This document shows positions 1 through 8,455 of a stretch of DNA of 64,000 nucleotides, piece after piece. The DNA comes from Zestomonas insulae (GTDB lineage Bacteria > Pseudomonadota > Gammaproteobacteria > Pseudomonadales > Pseudomonadaceae): the NCBI RefSeq assembly GCF_016901015.1, contig NZ_JAFEUP010000001.1, forward strand, positions 248,001 through 312,000. Reading direction: 5' to 3'. A program made the position numbers and the translations under genes. Within the stretch, counting starts at the first letter, position 1. Each line of letters opens with the position of its first letter. Below the pieces are notes generated by a model. It was given only the letters and a program-made list of their open reading frames with translations, made no database searches and was not told the origin of the DNA.

Positions 1-593
1 CTGCCAGTGCCGGCCAGGCCGAACACGTGCCAGTCGTCCTCGATGACCCACGCCGAACTCGGCACCAGCATCGACAGGCGATCGATGACCTGCCCCTTGG
101 CATCGCGGCGCAGGCCGCCAAGGAACGCCCACTGGCCGTGGTTGCAGCCACTGGAGGTCTTCCAGGTGCCACTGATCTGGTAGCCGCCCTCGACCTCCTC
201 GACCTTGCCGAACGGAGGGTAGGACGAAGCGATGATGGTCGCGTCGTTGTCGCCCCACACATCCAGGCCGGCCTGCTCCGGCATCGAGCCGAATTCCCAG
301 TTGTGGATGCCGAGGATCATCATGTTCCAGGCGCTGCTGCAGCAGCCGCGCCCCAACTCCATCAGCACCTTGTAGAACACTGCCGGGTTCATCTCCCAGC
401 CGCCGAAACGCTTGGGCTGGAGGATCTTGAAGAAGCCGGCCTGGACGAAGGTGGCGATGGTCTCGGCGGACACCATGCGGTTCTGTTCCACCGACGCGGC
501 CTTGTCGCGCAGCATCGGAATCAGTTCGCGGGCGCGGCGAATCAGCTCGGCTTCGCTGGGCACGGTGGACGGGGTCTTGGCGATATCGTTCAT
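1..593 (-). CDS. Flavin-dependent monooxygenase, oxygenase component (HsaA/HpaB-like, acyl-CoA dehydrogenase fold), partial
   Basis: The reading frame starts at the ATG at 593 (MNDIAKTPSTVPSEAE) and runs off the left window edge, so only the N-terminal ~197 residues are present. The fragment has the N-terminal helical domain of the acyl-CoA-dehydrogenase-fold oxygenases (segment FFKILQPKRFGG, then CCSSAWNMMILGIHNW) and the start of the beta domain (YQISGTWKTSSGCNHGQW). Family members such as HsaA or the p-hydroxyphenylacetate hydroxylase oxygenase use reduced flavin supplied by a separate reductase to ortho-hydroxylate phenols. The flavin reductase lies directly upstream in the same operon and an extradiol dioxygenase before that, which fits a hydroxylate-then-cleave sequence. 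Acyl-CoA dehydrogenase proper is less likely because of this context. The substrate cannot be read from the sequence. Confidence 0.8.
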   Translation of the reverse strand, partial: MNDIAKTPSTVPSEAELIRRARELIPMLRDKAASVEQNRMVSAETIATFVQAGFFKILQPKRFGGWEMNPAVFYKVLMELGRGCCSSAWNMMILGIHNWEFGSMPEQAGLDVWGDNDATIIASSYPPFGKVEEVEGGYQISGTWKTSSGCNHGQWAFLGGLRRDAKGQVIDRLSMLVPSSAWVIEDDWHVFGLAGTG

Positions 594-631
594 CTCGATT
601 CTCTCTGGGGTTTCTTGTTGTCTGCGGCGGA

Positions 632-1168
632 TCACTTGAGTGCGGCGAACTGGCTGTTGAAGTACACCAGCGGGCCGGAGGCGCCCTGCTGGCCGGCGAG
701 GCCGACCACTTCGCCGATGAACATGTCGTGGGTGCTGGCGGGAATCAGCTCGACCAGGCGGCACTCGAAGCCGACCAGCGCATCGCCGAGCAGCGGCACG
801 CCGGTAGCACCGGTCTGCCACGCGCCGTCGGCGAAACGCGCCTCGCCAAACACGCCCTCGAGCATCCCGGCGAAGCGTTTGGCGACCGCCTCCTGGTCGG
901 CGGCGAGGACGTTGATGCTGAAGGCACCGGCGCGCTTGATGACTTCGTTGGCGCGCACGTTGCGGTTCACGCAGATCAGCAGGCGTGGCGGATCGGCGGT
1001 GATCGAGCAGACCGCGGTGGCGGTCAGCCCGGCGCGCTCGCGCTCATCGGCACTGGCGATCACCACGCAGGCCCCGGCGAGCTGGCGCATCGCCTTGCAG
1101 AAGTCGGCGGTGGCAACAATTTCAGGCACGACCGTAGCCGTGCCGTTGCTTTGAACGGCATTGAGCAT
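632..1168 (-). CDS. Flavin reductase component of two-component monooxygenase (HpaC/HsaB-like)
   Basis: A 178-residue flavin reductase-like domain protein. Visible family features are the early segment FCKAMRQLAGACVVIAS, then GLTATAVCSITADPPRLLICVNRN and the conserved FSINVLAADQEAVAKRFAG stretch, which build the FMN/FAD-binding split barrel. Enzymes of this family reduce free flavin with NAD(P)H and pass it to the partner oxygenase. I chose the ATG at 1168 because GAGGG sits 8 nt before it; an in-frame GTG at 1183 would add only five residues. The gene lies 38 bp upstream of the oxygenase and downstream of the dioxygenase, in one leftward operon driven from 2192-2208. Confidence 0.85.
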   Translation of the reverse strand: MLNAVQSNGTATVVPEIVATADFCKAMRQLAGACVVIASADERERAGLTATAVCSITADPPRLLICVNRNVRANEVIKRAGAFSINVLAADQEAVAKRFAGMLEGVFGEARFADGAWQTGATGVPLLGDALVGFECRLVELIPASTHDMFIGEVVGLAGQQGASGPLVYFNSQFAALK

Positions 1169-1240
1169 CGTTGGAACCCTCACGATGTGGTGGGCGCGGC
1201 GGCCCGATTCAGGCTGGCGGCAAGGCCGCGCGACGACGCC

Positions 1241-2131
1241 TCAGAGGACGACGTTGCGCTTGTGGCCCCAGTCGCTCATCTCGCTGTAGGCGCGCACTTC
1301 CCAGTTGGCGTCGTCGATGACGATGCCGCCCCAGCCCATCTCGAAGTTGAAGCCCGAGGGGGTCTGCGCGTAGAAGGAGAAGGTCTTGTCGTTCGGGTGG
1401 TGGCCCAGCTCGAGGACGATCGGAATTCCGGCCTTGACTGCGCGGTCGTAGGCCAGGCCGACGTCGTCCATCTGCTCGACCTGGACCATGAAATGGTTGA
1501 GCACTTTCGGCGTCGGCGCCTGAGCGGTGGCGATCGAGTGGTGACGGCCGGTGGCGGTGTGGAAGAAGGTCGCATCGACCAGCACGCCGGGGTGAATTTC
1601 CTCGCGGATGTAGTCGCTGACGCGCAGCTTGAGCACGTCGCGGTAGAAGGCCACGGTCTGCGGGCCGTTCTTGGCGAACGGCAGGATGTGGCCGATGCCG
1701 AGGTCGCCGGTGACGAAGCCACCGCGCAGCACCGGCGAGCGGAAGCTGTCGGCCAGCTCGGCCACCGTATGACCGAAGAAGAATTCGTGGGTAAAGCCGT
1801 TGGGGTCCTGGCAGCTGTAGGCTTTCTCGACCATGCGCCGACGCAACAGATCGTCGCTCAGCGCCTCGACCGGGACGCCCTTGTCGCGCAGCTCGGCAAC
1901 GTAGCTTTCCAGCTCGGCGGCGGTGCGCAGTTGCCAGCCGGCCACCAGCAGGTCGTCGATCGGATTCTGCTCGAGGAAGAAGCGCTGGCAGTACTCGTCC
2001 ATGCGCAGGCTGATACCGTGCTCATCGCGTTTGCTGACCTGCATGCCGAGGATGTGGGTGGCGAACCAGTGCCACCGCTCGAGATCGCTTACACCGAGTC
2101 CGACGTAAGCCAGGGAGTGAATCTCAGCCAC
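1241..2131 (-). CDS. Two-domain extradiol ring-cleavage dioxygenase (BphC/HsaC-like, VOC superfamily)
   Basis: A 296-residue type I extradiol dioxygenase. The N-terminal VOC domain (IHSLAYVGLGVSDLERW) lacks metal ligands, as usual in the family. The C-terminal domain carries the 2-His-1-carboxylate Fe(II) site: His in GIGHILPF, His in VLNHFMVQVEQ, and Glu in GFNFEMGWGG, with the conserved HHPNDKTFSFY segment between. Family members cleave catechols next to the hydroxyls, usually bicyclic ones. The start is GTG at 2131 with AGAGG upstream. It is the first gene after the sigma-54 promoter and precedes the reductase and oxygenase, so the three probably hydroxylate a phenol and open the resulting catechol. 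Confidence 0.88.
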   Translation of the reverse strand: MAEIHSLAYVGLGVSDLERWHWFATHILGMQVSKRDEHGISLRMDEYCQRFFLEQNPIDDLLVAGWQLRTAAELESYVAELRDKGVPVEALSDDLLRRRMVEKAYSCQDPNGFTHEFFFGHTVAELADSFRSPVLRGGFVTGDLGIGHILPFAKNGPQTVAFYRDVLKLRVSDYIREEIHPGVLVDATFFHTATGRHHSIATAQAPTPKVLNHFMVQVEQMDDVGLAYDRAVKAGIPIVLELGHHPNDKTFSFYAQTPSGFNFEMGWGGIVIDDANWEVRAYSEMSDWGHKRNVVL

Positions 2132-2191
2132 TTGTGCGTACCTCTTGTTGTTGTTCTGTCGCCAGGTGAACGGCGACCTTGAGGTGACAAT

Positions 2192-2208
2192 GGCAAGCGC
2201 TGTGCCAG
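2192..2208 (-). promoter_or_regulatory. Sigma-54 (-24/-12) promoter for the dioxygenase operon
   Basis: Read on the minus strand the site is CTGGCACAGCGCTTGCC: TGGCAC at -24, TTGC at -12, with exactly ten bases between the invariant GG and GC. This matches the RpoN consensus nearly perfectly. It places transcription start near 2180, about 50 bp before the GTG of the extradiol dioxygenase. The divergent neighbour encodes a sigma-54 activator, which supports the call. Confidence 0.85.
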
Positions 2209-2315
2209 CTTCTCACTCGCGCCAGCAATAAATAATTAATCCTTTAGAAACAATTAGTTAGAGCACAAAACAGCCACAAAACCCGTACCACTACCAACCA
2301 TTCGTCGAAAGTAGG

Positions 2316-2346
2316 AATTTCAGAATTTTCAAAACATGGTGAAATT
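2316..2346. promoter_or_regulatory. Candidate upstream activator site between two divergent sigma-54 promoters
   Basis: An inverted repeat AATTTCA (2316-2322) and TGAAATT (2340-2346) encloses a second overlapping TTTTCA/TGAAA pair, and ATTCATGAAT follows. It lies about 110 bp upstream of the leftward sigma-54 promoter and 140 bp upstream of the rightward one, the usual distance for enhancer-like binding of XylR/DmpR-type activators. The position and symmetry are seen; binding is inferred. Confidence 0.4.
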
Positions 2347-2485
2347 CATGAATGGATTTTCGTGAAGCGGCTCGCAACTCACCGCTCGTCGATCTCCATC
2401 TGCCCGGCCCCTGCGCACCACCCACTCGACGGATAGCCCCGCTACGGCGGTCTGCGTCCTCGCACTAGCTCTGCTGCGGGGTTTC

Positions 2486-2501
2486 TGGCACATAGTTGGC
2501 A
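2486..2501 (+). promoter_or_regulatory. Sigma-54-like promoter for the activator gene
   Basis: TGGCACATAGTTGGCA has the invariant GG and GC ten bases apart and differs from the consensus at few positions. Transcription would start near 2513, about 35 bp before the ATG at 2549. If used, the activator would be made under sigma-54 control and could activate itself. Confidence 0.55.
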
Positions 2502-2548
2502 TCGGTTTCCGATCTCACAATTACAACAAGATCGACAAGGCCCAACAC

Positions 2549-4384
2549 ATGACGCTTCCACACGGCGATGCGCCCCAGGGCGCGCCGCGCCCCGGGCACG
2601 GCATCAACATCATTACCGACCTGCGTTTCCCCGATATGCAGGACCTCACCGACCGCCTGTACTTCAACCCGAAGGAAGGCCTGATCTGGCTGGGCGACAA
2701 GCGCATGATGTTGCTGCATGTCGAGGCCTTCACCAGCCTTCGCCAGGAGCTGCTGGAAAGCAACGGCGTGGAGTTCACCCGCGGCCTACTCACCCGCATC
2801 GGCTACCTGACCGGCCAGCGCGACGCCGACCTGGCGATCCAGGCACGCGGCACCGGCAACGAGCTGGAGATTCTCGCCGCCGGCGGCCAGCTGCATGCCC
2901 TCTCCGGCATTGTCGAGGTAGCCCCGGTGTTCATCGAGGTCGACCCGTCCAAGGGCTACCTGCACGGCGAATTCACCTGGAAGCACTCGGTGGAGAGCGA
3001 GGCGCATATCACCACCAACGGCACCAGCACCGATCCGATCTGCTGGATGGAAGTCGGCTACAGCTCGGGCTTCCTGACCCGCCTGATGGGCCGCCGCTTC
3101 CTGGTTCGCGAAGTCGAGTGCCAGGCCTGCGGCCATGAGCACTGCCGGGTGATCGCGCGTCCGCTGGAGGATTGGGAGGACGCCGAGGAAGACCTCAAGT
3201 ACTTCCAACCACGCGCCGCCGACCATCGCCGCACCCCACCGCAGCCACCGTTGCGCCGCGTCGCCAAGGTGCAGCCGGCGCCCTTCGGCCTCGGCGGCCA
3301 ACCGCCGCTGCCGGCCGACCTCGACCGGCCAGTAGGTGGCTCCGCGGCCTATCACACCGCGCTGCACAAGATTCTCCGCGTCGCCGGTACCAACGCCACC
3401 GTGCTGCTGCTCGGCGAGAGCGGTGTCGGCAAGACCATGTTCGCCCACGAGGTGCACGCCAACAGCCACCGCGCCGACGCGCCGTTCATCGAGATCAACT
3501 GCGCGGCGATTCCCGAGCAGCTGATCGAGTCGGAACTGTTCGGCGTGCAGCGCGGCGCCTATTCCGGCGCCACCGAGGCACGCCCGGGCCGCTTCGAGAT
3601 CGCCCATGGCGGCACCATCTTCCTCGATGAAGTGGCGACCCTCAGCATGACCGCCCAGGGCAAGCTGCTGCGCGTCCTGCAGAGCGGCGACCTGGAACGC
3701 CTGGGCAGCAACAAGACCATCAAGGTCGATGTACGGGTGATCGCCGCGACCAACGAAGACCTGGCCAAGGCGGTGAAGGCCGGCAATTTCCGCAGCGACC
3801 TGTTCTACCGGCTAAACGTGTTCCCGGTGACCATCGCCCCGCTGCGCGAGCGCAAGGACGACCTGCCGCTGCTGCTGGACACCTTCCTGCGCAAGCTCAG
3901 CGCCCTGCATGGCCGCCAGCTCAAGGGCATCACCCCACGCGCTCTGCAGGTGATCCTCGACTACCACTGGCCCGGTAACATCCGCGAATTCGAGAACGTC
4001 ATCGAGCGCGCAGTAATCCTCGCCGATGACGGCGATGCCCTGGACATCCGCCACCTGTCCGGCCTCGACGCGCTGAGTGGCCAGCTCGAGCGCATCGGCA
4101 CCATGGGCTGGGACGCCAGCCCGAGCATCGGAATCCGCCTGCCGGACGCCACCCCCGGTGTCGGCCTGGCGCAGCAGGAGCACGCCAGCCGCGACCAGTT
4201 GCTCAACGTGGCGCAGCGCGCGCTGCAGCGTGGGCCGGTCCGCCTCAGCGAGATCGAAGAGGTGTATATCGAGGTGGCCATGCAGCTCAGCGAGGGCAAC
4301 ATCTCCAAAGCGGCGACCCTACTCGGCCTGAGCCGCGCGCAGCTCGACTACCGCTTGAAGAAGATGCAGAACGAGGGTGCCTGA
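2549..4384 (+). CDS. Sigma-54-dependent activator of aromatic catabolism (XylR/DmpR-like with V4R domain)
   Basis: A 611-residue activator with the full three-part layout. Residues ~20-120 form the XylR_N effector domain and ~145-203 the V4R domain, ending in a Cys cluster (C191, C194, C199 in VECQACGHEHC). The AAA+ domain has Walker A GESGVGKT near 290, Walker B GGTIFLDE near 355 and the sigma-54 contact loop near 336, which reads GAYSGA where the family consensus is GAFTGA. A Fis-type helix-turn-helix closes the protein (ISKAATLLGLSRAQLDYRLKK). In XylR and DmpR the N-terminal domain binds an aromatic effector and relieves repression of the ATPase. The divergent dioxygenase operon with its sigma-54 promoter is the obvious target. 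The ATG at 2549 has AAGG 9 nt upstream. Confidence 0.9.
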   Translation: MTLPHGDAPQGAPRPGHGINIITDLRFPDMQDLTDRLYFNPKEGLIWLGDKRMMLLHVEAFTSLRQELLESNGVEFTRGLLTRIGYLTGQRDADLAIQARGTGNELEILAAGGQLHALSGIVEVAPVFIEVDPSKGYLHGEFTWKHSVESEAHITTNGTSTDPICWMEVGYSSGFLTRLMGRRFLVREVECQACGHEHCRVIARPLEDWEDAEEDLKYFQPRAADHRRTPPQPPLRRVAKVQPAPFGLGGQPPLPADLDRPVGGSAAYHTALHKILRVAGTNATVLLLGESGVGKTMFAHEVHANSHRADAPFIEINCAAIPEQLIESELFGVQRGAYSGATEARPGRFEIAHGGTIFLDEVATLSMTAQGKLLRVLQSGDLERLGSNKTIKVDVRVIAATNEDLAKAVKAGNFRSDLFYRLNVFPVTIAPLRERKDDLPLLLDTFLRKLSALHGRQLKGITPRALQVILDYHWPGNIREFENVIERAVILADDGDALDIRHLSGLDALSGQLERIGTMGWDASPSIGIRLPDATPGVGLAQQEHASRDQLLNVAQRALQRGPVRLSEIEEVYIEVAMQLSEGNISKAATLLGLSRAQLDYRLKKMQNEGA

Positions 4385-4425
4385 CCAAGGGTGCCTGACC
4401 GGGACGCGGGGACGAGCGACCGGAC

Positions 4426-4458
4426 AAAAAAACGCCGACACCACGGGGCGGTGCCGGC
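4426..4458 (-). terminator. Rho-independent terminator after the isochorismatase-fold gene
   Basis: On the minus strand a GC-rich stem (GCCGGCACC pairing with GGTGTCGGC) is followed by seven T residues (A run at 4426-4432 on the plus strand). It lies 46 bp past the end of the leftward hydrolase gene and ends that operon. Confidence 0.75.
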
Positions 4459-4503
4459 GCTGAGAAAGCGCGGAGCGGGCGTCTGGGGACGCCCGGCGGG
4501 AAA

Positions 4504-5079
4504 TCAGGCGAACGCCGCTTCCGAATTCACGCTGCTGCAGAATCGCGCGATGCTGCCCATCGAGTTCAGATGCTCCTGCTCGGATGGCGAGGCGCAGCAA
4601 TCCTCGAGGACCACCACGTCGAAGTCGCGGTCATGGGCGTCGCGCACGGTGGCTTGGACCACCGCCTGGGTGCTCACACCACTGCAGTAGATGCGCTCGA
4701 TACCTTCACGGCGCAACAGGACTTCCAGGCGGGTGGCGTAGAACGGCGAGACGCGGTGCTTGACGATGTCCCACTCGCCAGCCTGTGGCGCCAACGCCTC
4801 GTGCACCTGGCCACCCCAAGCGTCGGCCTTGAGGATGCCGTTTTTGGCGATCGGGCCGAACACCTGGGAGTTAGGGTTGGCCTCACGGTGATCGTCGGAG
4901 AACGCCACCCGCACATAGGCGACCGGGATGCCCTGGGCGCGAGCCTTGGCGATCGCCGCGGCAGTGCGCTCGATCACGTTGCGCGCGCGCACCTGCTCGC
5001 CGAGCGGGCCCTTGCCGCTAGCGCCGTCCGCGTGGACCAAGTCGTTCTGCATGTCGAGAACCAGATAGATGCTTTTCAT
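4504..5079 (-). CDS. Isochorismatase-family cysteine hydrolase
   Basis: A 191-residue protein with the family's catalytic triad: Asp in LVLDMQND near residue 9, Lys in VKHRVSPFYAT near 107 and the nucleophile Cys in IYCSGVSTQAVV near 132. Members hydrolyse amides or vinyl ethers (maleamate amidase, N-carbamoylsarcosine amidase, isochorismatase, nicotinamidase). It is the last gene of a three-gene operon with an SDR and a FAD dehydrogenase, 22 bp after the SDR. Because a maleate-isomerase-type protein is encoded at 11583-12407, an amidase step such as maleamate hydrolysis is one possibility, but nothing in the sequence fixes the substrate. Confidence 0.82.
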   Translation of the reverse strand: MKSIYLVLDMQNDLVHADGASGKGPLGEQVRARNVIERTAAAIAKARAQGIPVAYVRVAFSDDHREANPNSQVFGPIAKNGILKADAWGGQVHEALAPQAGEWDIVKHRVSPFYATRLEVLLRREGIERIYCSGVSTQAVVQATVRDAHDRDFDVVVLEDCCASPSEQEHLNSMGSIARFCSSVNSEAAFA

Positions 5080-5101
5080 CGTTGGGTTTCCTTGAGGTAG
5101 A

Positions 5102-5833
5102 TCAGTCGCACCAGAGTGCGCCGTTGATGTCGAGAATTTCGCCGGAGATGAACCCGGCCTTGTCCGAAAGCAGGAAGCTCACCGCCGCCGCGACGTCCTC
5201 GGCGCGACCCATGCGGCCAAGCGGAATCAGCGTGCGCAGGTTGTCGGGAAAGCTCGTGGTCATGTCGGTGGCGATCGGCCCGGGCGCCACGCAGTTGACC
5301 CGTACGTTGCGCGCCGCCAGCTCCTTGGCGAGGAACAGCGTCAGGGTATGCACCGCCGCCTTGGACATGCCGTAGGCGACGTTGCCGGCATTGGCCTGCT
5401 CGCTGGCGTCCAGCCAGGGGCGCGCGTTGCCGCCGTTTTTGCCGACCACCGAACCGATGTTGACGATGGCGCCCTGCTGGCGCTCGGCAAGCAGTTGGCC
5501 CACCACCTGGCAGGGCACTAGAGTGCCCTGCACATTGACTCGCATGACCCGCTCGAGCTCCGCACCGGTCAGCGCCAGCGCGCTGCCCCTGGAGACGATG
5601 CCGGCGACGTTGACCAGCGCGCTGATCTCGCCGAGGCGCTCCTCGATGTCCTCGACCACGCCGCGCACCGCAGTGCGCGAGGCCACGTCGCAGGCGTAAA
5701 AATGCATGCGCTTGCCCAGCTTGGGTGGCTCGGTGAGGTCCAGCGCGGCGACTTCGTAGCCCTCACCAGCGAGCTGCCGGCAGACCGCGCGGCCGATCGC
5801 CCCACCAGCACCGGTCACCACTGCAACGCCCAT
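5102..5833 (-). CDS. Short-chain dehydrogenase/reductase
   Basis: A 243-residue classical SDR. The NAD(P)-binding motif is TGAGGAIG near residue 8; NVAG follows near 75; the catalytic Ser lies in IVNIGSVVG and the Tyr-Lys pair in YGMSKAA. The Asp at the end of beta-2 (AALDLTEP) suggests NAD(H) preference. The frame is open further upstream, but the ATG at 5833 is right because the Rossmann motif begins at once and it abuts the upstream FAD dehydrogenase stop at 5835. It probably oxidises a hydroxyl intermediate of the local pathway. Confidence 0.85.
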   Translation of the reverse strand: MGVAVVTGAGGAIGRAVCRQLAGEGYEVAALDLTEPPKLGKRMHFYACDVASRTAVRGVVEDIEERLGEISALVNVAGIVSRGSALALTGAELERVMRVNVQGTLVPCQVVGQLLAERQQGAIVNIGSVVGKNGGNARPWLDASEQANAGNVAYGMSKAAVHTLTLFLAKELAARNVRVNCVAPGPIATDMTTSFPDNLRTLIPLGRMGRAEDVAAAVSFLLSDKAGFISGEILDINGALWCD

Positions 5834-5834
5834 C

Positions 5835-7286
5835 TCAGCGGCCCCGTCCGGCGGCAACGGCGTGCCCGGCCAGACGTCCGAACACCAGGCCCTTGAGCAC
5901 CGAGGTGCCACCGGCGTAGTTGCCAAAGTACAGCCCGACGGTCTCGCCAGCGGCGTACAGGTTGGCGATCGGCTGGCCGTCGCTGTTGACCACTTGCGCC
6001 TGCTCGTCGACCTTGAGTCCACCGAAGGTGAATACGTTGGCGGAGATGATCGGGTAGGCCATGAACGGACCGCGCTCAAGCGGCAGCGCCCAGTTGCTCT
6101 TCGGCGGCTGCAGGCCTTCGGTGGCCAGCCCGTCAAGTTGCAGCGGGCGGTACTCGCCTGGCCGGCAGGCGGCGTTGTAGCGCGCCACGCTATCTTCCAG
6201 GGCGGTCTCCGGTACGCCGATTTTGCCGGCCAGCTCGGCGAGACTCGCCGCCTCGACAGCCGGCTGATCGGTGCGAATGCCCAAACGGTAGTTGGGGATG
6301 TCCTTGACCCTCTGGTCGAGAACTACCCAGGCGATACCCTCGCTCTGCAGGTAGATCTGCCGGGTAACCCGCTCATACCAGGCATCCACGGTGCCGGGCG
6401 CCTCGTCGGTGAAGCGCAGGCCCTGCTGGTTGACCAGCACACCATAGGGAAAAATGAAGATCGACGGCTCGGAAATCCCCGAGCGCGGATCGACCGGCTC
6501 GGCGTGATAGCTGCCGTACTCACCAGCCGCCGCAGCACCGATGTCGAGGGCCATCTGGATGCCCTCGCCCCGGTTGTAATAGGCGCCCTTGCACACCGGA
6601 CGGAGGAACACCGAGCGCGGGCCTAGGTAGCGACTGAGCATCTCCGCGTTGCCCTCGAATCCGCCCGAGGCCAGTACCACCGCGCCGTGGAATTGCAGCT
6701 CGCCGCTCTCGCGGGACAGCGCGCGCAACCCTGTCACCGTGTCGAGGCCATCGGTGATCAGCGTGCGCGCGGTGGTCTCGTAGAAGAACTGCGCACCGAG
6801 CGCCTCGGCGCGCGCCGCCAGCGTCTCGACGATCGCCTCGCCACCACCGACCGGCAGCAGGCGCGGCTGGGTGCTGGTGAGGAACTGAGTAGGCAGGAAG
6901 TCGAACTTCACGCCATTGCCTTTCAGCCAGTCGATGGTCTCCGGCACGCAGGCGGCAAAGGTGCCGATCACGCTGCTGTCGATCGCCGCCGCGGCCCGCG
7001 CCTGTGCCGACCAGGCACTACGCTCGCGCAGGCTCTCAGCGACGAAATCGGGGTCCTGGTAGTAACCGGAGTGCTCGGCGAGGAAGGTGTCGAAATCGTC
7101 GGTCACCTCCTCGTGGCTTTTCATGCGCAGGTACGCCTCGGTGAAGCGACTCTGCCCGCCGCGTTCCTCGCGCGTCGCACGTTCCAGCACCGCCACGCGC
7201 AAGCCGCGTTCGGCACCTGCCACCGCCGCGGACATGCCAGCGACGCCACAACCCACTACCACCAGATCGAAGTTCAATTCAGCCAT
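5835..7286 (-). CDS. FAD-dependent dehydrogenase (fumarate reductase/tricarballylate dehydrogenase-like flavoprotein)
   Basis: A 483-residue flavoprotein starting with the dinucleotide-binding motif VVGCGVAGMSAAVAGAERG and an E that binds the ribose (VLERA). It ends with the FAD segment LYAAGETVGLYFGNYAGGTSVLKGLVFGRLAG. The family reduces or oxidises C-C bonds next to carbonyl or carboxylate groups (fumarate reductase, TcuA, 3-ketosteroid dehydrogenase). It is the first gene of the operon with the SDR and isochorismatase-fold genes and has a strong GGGAGG 9 nt before its ATG. A second, diverged family member lies at 10216-11586 beside ETF genes, so both may feed electrons to that ETF. Confidence 0.8.
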   Translation of the reverse strand: MAELNFDLVVVGCGVAGMSAAVAGAERGLRVAVLERATREERGGQSRFTEAYLRMKSHEEVTDDFDTFLAEHSGYYQDPDFVAESLRERSAWSAQARAAAAIDSSVIGTFAACVPETIDWLKGNGVKFDFLPTQFLTSTQPRLLPVGGGEAIVETLAARAEALGAQFFYETTARTLITDGLDTVTGLRALSRESGELQFHGAVVLASGGFEGNAEMLSRYLGPRSVFLRPVCKGAYYNRGEGIQMALDIGAAAAGEYGSYHAEPVDPRSGISEPSIFIFPYGVLVNQQGLRFTDEAPGTVDAWYERVTRQIYLQSEGIAWVVLDQRVKDIPNYRLGIRTDQPAVEAASLAELAGKIGVPETALEDSVARYNAACRPGEYRPLQLDGLATEGLQPPKSNWALPLERGPFMAYPIISANVFTFGGLKVDEQAQVVNSDGQPIANLYAAGETVGLYFGNYAGGTSVLKGLVFGRLAGHAVAAGRGR

Positions 7287-7385
7287 TGTCAGTGCCTCCC
7301 TTGGTGACTGGTACTATGGGCGCGCCTCCCGGCGGGTTCGAGCGAGGCACGGCTAATGGGCTTTTAGGAAAAGGTGAAGAACCGG

Positions 7386-8336
7386 ATGGACAGACTCTGG
7401 GCCATGCAGGTGTTCGTGCGGGTAGTCGAATGCGGCAGCTTTAGCCGCGCCGCCGAGTCGTTGGACATCGCCAACGCCACGGTCACCTCCAGCGTGCGCA
7501 ACCTGGAGAACTACCTGGGCGTCACCCTGCTGTCGCGCAACACCCGCTCGCTACGTCTGACCGACGAGGGCGAGGGCTACTTCGAGCAGTGCGTGCTGCT
7601 GCTGCGGCAGATCGAGGAAGCGGAAGGCGCGGTGCGCGAGAAGAAGGGCGAGATCGCCGGACAGCTGTGCATCGAGTCGCCAGCGGCGTTCGCGCGTGCG
7701 CTGATAAGCCCGGCGCTGCCCGCCTTCACCGCGCAGCACCCCGGCCTGTCGGTGGCCCTGCGCCTCACCGACCAGGCCAGCGACCTGATCGCCAGCGGCA
7801 CCGATGTGGCGATTCGCATCGACTCGGTGAACGACGCCGATCTGGTCGCCCGCCCGCTGTACCAGGCGCACTACGTCGCCTGCGCCACCCCCGCCCTGCT
7901 CGCCCGCCTGGGCACGCCGACCGAACCCGCGCAGCTCGACCCGGCGCAGTGTCTCGGCCTGTTCGGCCCGGGCCGCTACACCCCGGCGGACTGGTCGTTC
8001 CAGCGCGGCGAGCAGGAGCACATGCTGAGTCCGCGCGGCAGCCTGCACTTCAACGGCACCGATGCGCTGATCCAGGCCGCACTGGCCGACCAGGGCTTCA
8101 TCTACGTGCTCGACGTGTTCGTCAACGCCCTGCTCTCCAGCGGCCAGTTGGTCGAGCTGTTTCCCGACTGGCGCACCGGCGGGCGTAGCTTCTACACGGT
8201 GACGCCGAAGGCCCGCTTCGTCGCCCCGCGCACCCGCGCCTTCATCGACTTCATGCTGGCCACCCTCGACGCCCAGCGCCGCCCGCCGGCCGAGGCCAGC
8301 GTGGCGCTGCGCCAAGGCCGACGCAGCAAGGCGTAA
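7386..8336 (+). CDS. LysR-family transcriptional regulator
   Basis: A ~316-residue LysR protein: N-terminal winged HTH (VFVRVVECGSFSRAAESLDIANATVTSSVRNLENYLG) and a C-terminal periplasmic-binding-like effector domain. I chose the ATG at 7386 (MDRLWAMQVF, the common LysR start) because AAGGTGA is 8 nt upstream; a GTG at 7374 would add four residues. It is divergent from the FAD dehydrogenase operon, with only ~100 bp between them, so that operon is the most likely target. The sequence resembles the CrgA/AaeR-type subgroup in general layout. Confidence 0.88.
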   Translation: MDRLWAMQVFVRVVECGSFSRAAESLDIANATVTSSVRNLENYLGVTLLSRNTRSLRLTDEGEGYFEQCVLLLRQIEEAEGAVREKKGEIAGQLCIESPAAFARALISPALPAFTAQHPGLSVALRLTDQASDLIASGTDVAIRIDSVNDADLVARPLYQAHYVACATPALLARLGTPTEPAQLDPAQCLGLFGPGRYTPADWSFQRGEQEHMLSPRGSLHFNGTDALIQAALADQGFIYVLDVFVNALLSSGQLVELFPDWRTGGRSFYTVTPKARFVAPRTRAFIDFMLATLDAQRRPPAEASVALRQGRRSKA

Positions 8337-8379
8337 ACGGGGACGTTGCGGAGCGCCGCTCGTGCTCGGCGCCCAGGCG

Positions 8380-8413
8380 AAAAAAAAGCCGGTCGGGATT
8401 GCCGACCGGCTTT
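8380..8413. terminator. Bidirectional terminator between lysR and the ETF operon
   Basis: A ten-base-pair stem (AGCCGGTCGG with CCGACCGGCT) is flanked by eight A on the left and three T on the right. The long A run makes it strongest for the leftward ETF operon, whose last gene ends at 8456; it probably also ends lysR transcription. Confidence 0.75.
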
Positions 8414-8455
8414 GCGAGAACGGGGACGCGGACGCCCCGCCTGCACTAATCGCAA

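Noticed and set aside
728..2182. Long rightward open frame over the flavin reductase and dioxygenase genes
   Set aside because: It is the antisense of two clear enzymes in GC-rich DNA and has no family pattern. The same applies to 54560-56365 over thrS.
5834..6136. N-terminal extension of the SDR
   Set aside because: It overlaps the end of the FAD dehydrogenase, and the Rossmann motif starts right after the ATG at 5833.
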